Source of the DNA: Alphaproteobacteria bacterium | GTDB taxonomy: Bacteria > Pseudomonadota > Alphaproteobacteria > UBA9219 | Direction of reading: 5' to 3' | Assembly (NCBI GenBank): GCA_028690155.1 | Contig: JAQVBU010000001.1 | Span: forward strand, 124,001 to 188,000 | DNA: 64,000 nt | Shown here: positions 60,888 to 64,000 of the stretch, piece by piece | How positions within the stretch are numbered: position 1 is the first letter of the stretch | Layout of the letters: each line of letters starts with the position of its first letter | Position numbers and translations under genes: made by a program | The notes under the pieces: model-generated | The model's input: the letters and a program-made list of their open reading frames with translations, nothing else | Database searches by the model: none | What the model was told of the DNA's origin: nothing

Positions 60888-61345
60888 TGACCTCCGTGAA
60901 GCTTGATAAGTACAAAATCGGACCGAATGATCGCGAGAACGAAAGAAGATAGAACCCCTAGGAGAAACAAACGAAAGGCCCATGCCGTAAGAAGTTGTAA
61001 CTTTTTCTCAAGAGTGTCTTGCAAGACCTGATTATCCTCCTTGATAAGACATTCTATGAAGCTTGAGTTGCTCTGAAAGATGCACAGAACTAGGACAATG
61101 GACAGAATAAAAAGAATGCCCGCAATAAGCCATATTGAGAATTGCATGGGGTTTTCTAAATCTTTGTAAAAGAACATCAGTAAGCCGATAGCGGCGGAAG
61201 ATAAGGTGAGGATCTGCTTGTCCGTCTCCATGCGGTTTTCGACCCACGCCCCTAAGAATGTTTCATAATATGCGACGTTTTTATCGCTCTCTTCTTGAAG
61301 CTTTACCCGCTGCTTATCGTTCTGTTGTTGGTCGTCATCCGCCAT
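60884..61345 (-). CDS. Three-TM membrane protein of second cargo cassette
   Basis: 153 residues. A polar helical N-terminus (residues 1-45, EESDKNVAYYETFLGAWVENRMETDKQ), then TM1 (ILTLSSAAIGLLMFFY), TM2 (FSIWLIAGILFILSIVLVLCIF) and TM3 (LLTAWAFRLFLLGVLSSFVLAII). The 'TDKQILTLSSAAIGL' segment occurs in many bacterial small membrane proteins of unknown role, some near defence genes, and is reminiscent of SLATT-type pore-forming effectors. First of the three-gene cassette; AT-rich. Confidence 0.7.
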   Translation of the reverse strand: MADDDQQQNDKQRVKLQEESDKNVAYYETFLGAWVENRMETDKQILTLSSAAIGLLMFFYKDLENPMQFSIWLIAGILFILSIVLVLCIFQSNSSFIECLIKEDNQVLQDTLEKKLQLLTAWAFRLFLLGVLSSFVLAIIRSDFVLIKLHGGQ

Positions 61346-61446
61346 TGCTTTCTCGAATCTGTAAGACTGGTCTCAATAGATATGAGTTTAATGCAGAATG
61401 AAGGTTTCGACAATGCCGCTAACATATTGTTACTGATGAGGTTATT

Positions 61447-62046
61447 TTGACCTTTCACGAAGTCCAATTTCCGCCCGATATTGCCTATGGCGCGACTGGA
61501 GGGCCAGAATATCTAACCTCAGTCGTCTCAATGGCCTCTGGCCATGAGCAACGCAATGCCAACTGGTCAGCGGCACGGCTTAAATGGAACGCGGCATCTG
61601 GCCTGAAGCATCAAGCGCAACTTAACGCGCTGATTGCCTTCTTCCGCGCACGCAAAGGCAAGGCTTATGGTTTTAGGTTCAAAGATTGGACGGATTACAA
61701 GGCAAGCGCCCAAGCCCTCGGCACAGGCGATGGGACGACAAAGGCCTTTCAACTTGTCAAAAGCTATGCCTCCGGCGCTGGCGGTGAGACGCGCACGATT
61801 ACAAAGCCTGTCTTAGGCACGGTTGTTCCATACCTTGGGGGTGTCAAACAAACATCGGGTTGGTCGATCAACACAGCAACAGGCGTCCTAACCTTTACGG
61901 TCGCCCCAGCACAGGGTGTGACAGTCACGGCGGATTTTGAGTTTGACGTGCCTGTACGCTTCGACACCGACAGCATGGCCGTCAGTATCGAACAATTCGA
62001 CCTTCATCAATGGTCGGATATTCCGGTTATCGAGATCCGCGTATAG
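61447..62046 (+). CDS. DUF2460 tail protein (GTA gp12-like)
   Basis: A 199-residue distal tail protein. TFHEVQFPPDIAYGATGGPEYLTSVVSMASGHEQRNANWSAARLKWNAASGL and GFRFKDWTDYKA are the family hallmarks. The start is TTG 61447, supported by a GAGG site and by the conserved TFHEVQFP beginning. It attaches the tail hub to the tube. Next gene follows 2 bases later. Confidence 0.93.
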   Translation: MTFHEVQFPPDIAYGATGGPEYLTSVVSMASGHEQRNANWSAARLKWNAASGLKHQAQLNALIAFFRARKGKAYGFRFKDWTDYKASAQALGTGDGTTKAFQLVKSYASGAGGETRTITKPVLGTVVPYLGGVKQTSGWSINTATGVLTFTVAPAQGVTVTADFEFDVPVRFDTDSMAVSIEQFDLHQWSDIPVIEIRV

Positions 62047-62048
62047 CC

Positions 62049-62891
62049 ATGAAAACAGCTACTTCACAGCTTGCCGCTCACATCGCGGACGAGACAACCA
62101 CGCTTGCAACATGCTGGAAAGTTACGCGCAAAGACGGGGTTATGTTTGGCTTTACTGACTTCGACCGAGATCTGACCATCGATGGCCTCGTTTATGAAGC
62201 GCGTACTGGCTATACGCGCTCGGCCATCCATACGATTTCGGACTTATCGGTCGACAATCTCGACATCGAAAGTGCGCTGGACAGCGAAGCTTTGGCCGCG
62301 CCCGATCTACGCGCGGGGACTTGGGACAATGCGGAAGTTTTGATCTTTCTGGTCAATTGGAACGCACTCTCGCAAGGCAAGATCGTTATGAAGCGCGGAA
62401 CTATCGGCCAAGTCGAGCTAAAGGACACGATATTCAAAGCTGAACTACGCGGTCTGACGCAAGCGCTTTCGCAGCAGATTGGGGAACTCTACACGCCGGA
62501 TTGCCGCGCCGACCTTGGCGACACGCGCTGCAAGATCGATCTGGCGGCATTAATAGTTGCCAGCACCGTCACGGCGGCAGAAGACCGCTATGGATTCACC
62601 GATATCGCCAGAACCGAAGCGGACGATTATTGGACGGGCGGACTTGTCACATGGATAAGCGGCGCGAACACAGGCCGCAAGATGGAAGTCCGAAGCTTTG
62701 CGGCTGGGGCATTTGAATTGTTCCTGCCCATGCCGTCTGAAATTGCGGTAGGCGATGGTTATTCAGTCCAACCCGGATGCGACAAGGCTTTCACGACTTG
62801 CTGCTCAAAATACAATAACGCCGTGAACTTTCGCGGCGAACCCCATGTTCCCGGCACGGACGCAGTTTTGAGTTACCCCGATGGAAAATAA
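62049..62891 (+). CDS. DUF2163/phage BR0599-family tail hub protein (GTA gp13-like)
   Basis: A 280-residue protein of the DUF2163 family with C-terminal BR0599 domain. Marks are LATCWKVTRKDGVMFGFTDFDRDLTIDGLVYEA, the LRGLTQALSQQIGELYTPDCRADLGDTRCKID segment and CDKAFTTCCSKYNNAVNFRGEPHVPGTD, whose cysteines bind metal. It forms part of the tail baseplate. ATG 62049 is 2 bases after the DUF2460 stop. Confidence 0.93.
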   Translation: MKTATSQLAAHIADETTTLATCWKVTRKDGVMFGFTDFDRDLTIDGLVYEARTGYTRSAIHTISDLSVDNLDIESALDSEALAAPDLRAGTWDNAEVLIFLVNWNALSQGKIVMKRGTIGQVELKDTIFKAELRGLTQALSQQIGELYTPDCRADLGDTRCKIDLAALIVASTVTAAEDRYGFTDIARTEADDYWTGGLVTWISGANTGRKMEVRSFAAGAFELFLPMPSEIAVGDGYSVQPGCDKAFTTCCSKYNNAVNFRGEPHVPGTDAVLSYPDGK

Positions 62892-63333
62892 AGCCACACG
62901 CATGGACGCAGTGATTGAAGCCCGCGCATGGCTCAACACGCCATTCCATCACCAAGCCTCAGTCAAAGGAGCCGGATGCGACTGTATAGGTCTGATTAAA
63001 GGCGTCGGGACAGCTCTGAAACTGGTCGATTATGATTCGGCTTCTCCTGAAGCTCAGGCATTCGCCAACTACTCCATGCTGCCCAACAGCCGCCGCATGC
63101 GCGAGGGGTTGACGACGTGGCTTGTCGAAATCCCCGTGGCCGGGGCCACGCTGGCTGACATTTACTTCATGGCATGGGGCCGCGAACCCCAGCATGTTGC
63201 GCTGATCACTGACAAAGGCATCATCCATAGCTATTCCGGCGTTGGCAAAGTGGTCGAACACGCGCTGGACGAAGATTGGAAACGCCGGATTGTAGCCGCT
63301 TATCGCTATCCCTATTTTGTTGAGAATCCGTAA
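62881..63333 (+). CDS. NlpC/P60-family tail peptidase (GTA gp14-like)
   Basis: 150 residues. NTPFHHQASVKGAGCDCIGLIKGVG contains the catalytic Cys (first or second of GCDC), and REPQHVALITDKGIIHSYSGVGKVVEH contains the His. It cleaves peptidoglycan cross-links during DNA entry. Overlaps the gene before by 11 bases; its TAA overlaps the next ATG. Confidence 0.93.
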   Translation: MENKATRMDAVIEARAWLNTPFHHQASVKGAGCDCIGLIKGVGTALKLVDYDSASPEAQAFANYSMLPNSRRMREGLTTWLVEIPVAGATLADIYFMAWGREPQHVALITDKGIIHSYSGVGKVVEHALDEDWKRRIVAAYRYPYFVENP

Positions 63334-64000
63334 TGGCCGTTCTTGCTCTTGGACTTGCTGGCGCAGGGCTAACCTCCGCCATCGGGATAGGCGCGTCCAT
63401 CGGCTGGATGGCTGGGGCCATGCTTGGCAATCTGCTTTTTGGCAGCAAAGGATCAAACACGGAAGGTTCGCGACTCAGCGATCTTTCTGTCCAAACATCT
63501 ACCTATGGCGGCACGATTCAGCTTGTCTATGGCACGATGCGCGTGTCCGGCAATGTCATCTGGTCGACACCACTTAAAGAAACGCGGCACGTTTCACGTC
63601 AAGGCGGCAAAGGCGGTGGCGGTGGGGCGACCAGCACGTCCTATAGCTATTCGGCTTCTTTCGCCGTTGGGCTTTGCGTTGGCCCTGTCTCGACAGTTCG
63701 GCGTGTTTGGGCGGATACAAAGCTCATTTACGACGCTACGGCCAGCAACACGCAAGCGACCGAGAAATACCCCGGCGTCATCCGCATCCATACAGGCGCG
63801 GAAGACCAACAGCCGGACAGCACTATAGAAATGAACCTTGGTGTCGGCAACGTGCCGGGATATCGGGGGCTTTGCTCTCTGACCTTTACCGACCTGCAAC
63901 TGGCCGACTTCGCTAACCGCATCCCAAACATTAGCGCCGAAGTCGTTGCTTCCGGTGGCATGGATTGCGACGCGATAATTCTGCAAAAGGCTTCGAGCAT
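63333..64000 (+). CDS. Phage tail/host-specificity protein, N-terminal part (cut by window edge)
   Basis: The frame is open from ATG 63333 to the window end. It starts with a Gly/Ala-rich hydrophobic stretch (LALGLAGAGLTSAIGIG...), then LSDLSVQTSTYGGTIQLVYGTMRVSGNVIWSTPLKE, a Gly-rich loop (GGKGGGGGATSTSYSYSASFAVGLCVGP), and YRGLCSLTFTDLQLADFANRIPNISAEV. This is the N-terminus of the large hub/fibre proteins of GTA-like phages (gp15). About 220 codons are visible of what is usually over 1000. Confidence 0.9.
   Translation, partial: MAVLALGLAGAGLTSAIGIGASIGWMAGAMLGNLLFGSKGSNTEGSRLSDLSVQTSTYGGTIQLVYGTMRVSGNVIWSTPLKETRHVSRQGGKGGGGGATSTSYSYSASFAVGLCVGPVSTVRRVWADTKLIYDATASNTQATEKYPGVIRIHTGAEDQQPDSTIEMNLGVGNVPGYRGLCSLTFTDLQLADFANRIPNISAEVVASGGMDCDAIILQKASS

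Larger units (their letters stand above)
40861..64000 (+). mobile_element. Prophage (left part; right end outside window)
   Basis: From just after tRNA-Ser the sequence changes to a phage genome running rightward: serine recombinase module, control and replication genes, terminase, lambda-like portal, S49 protease, and GTA-like tail genes up to the window edge. The left boundary is uncertain (between 40,855 and 41,186); no att pair can be shown because the right end is missing. No major capsid gene is seen, and two cargo cassettes interrupt the tail operon, so it may be defective or a transfer-type element. Bases 40,861-41,186 hold no gene. Confidence 0.9.

Noticed and set aside
60555..60952. 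Plus-strand small frames in the second cargo region
   Set aside because: They lack ribosome sites, while the minus-strand small genes have them and share a conserved motif.

Overview
The window comes from an alphaproteobacterium. The evidence is the gene families and their order: a bacterial leucyl/arginyl-tRNA-protein transferase, a K+-independent H+-pyrophosphatase, an LdtR-like MarR regulator, an Atp12 chaperone, an HpnN-type RND exporter, an encapsulated-ferritin-like protein, ruvCAB followed by ybgC-tolQRAB, and GTA-like phage tail genes. I cannot name the genus. Parts of a Dot/Icm (type IVB) secretion system suggest a lineage that interacts with other cells.

Positions 1-16,190 are chromosomal housekeeping: sugar/lipid-type enzymes (truncated GT4 glycosyltransferase, PIG-L deacetylase), bpt, trmB, hppA, a MarR regulator, recF, pncC, sua5, and an envelope set (AsmA-like protein, MlaA lipoprotein, HpnN exporter) with atp12. 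A tRNA-Pro at 16,188 carries a small 1.15-kb insertion bounded by 18-bp direct repeats. From 17,475 to 28,389 come a sirtuin, a nitroreductase, an MFS transporter, an orphan EncFtn-like ferritin, and one long minus-strand block: truB, ruvC, ruvA, ruvB, ybgC, tolQ, tolR, tolA, tolB. Three copies of a hairpin-forming intergenic repeat are scattered at 12.5, 20.5 and 35.9 kb.

Positions 28,369-38,350 hold an oligopeptide-type binding protein and a T4BSS cluster in the order dotD-dotC-dotB-icmT, which is the traH-I-J-K order of IncI plasmids. It is preceded by a VirB1-like transglycosylase, a small membrane protein and several exported proteins of unknown function. htpG follows. A tRNA-Ser(GGA) is preceded by two tandem 118-bp units that each begin with its own 5' end.

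From about 40.9 kb to the right edge is a prophage: serine recombinase module (DUF2924, recombinase, HTH), control and replication genes with iteron-like and palindromic DNA, an orphan ParB-methyltransferase, small DUF proteins, terminase, portal and S49 protease, then tail genes (chaperone with a predicted -1 frameshift, tape measure, DUF2460, DUF2163, NlpC/P60, host-specificity protein running off the edge). A major capsid gene is not visible where it should be. The tail operon is interrupted twice by oppositely oriented cargo: a TIR-like protein with a 3-TM partner (56,964-57,869), and a 3-TM protein with two tiny proteins sharing a GLxGAxxL+P motif (60,538-61,345). These two cassettes are the best candidates for new or poorly described immunity or exclusion systems.
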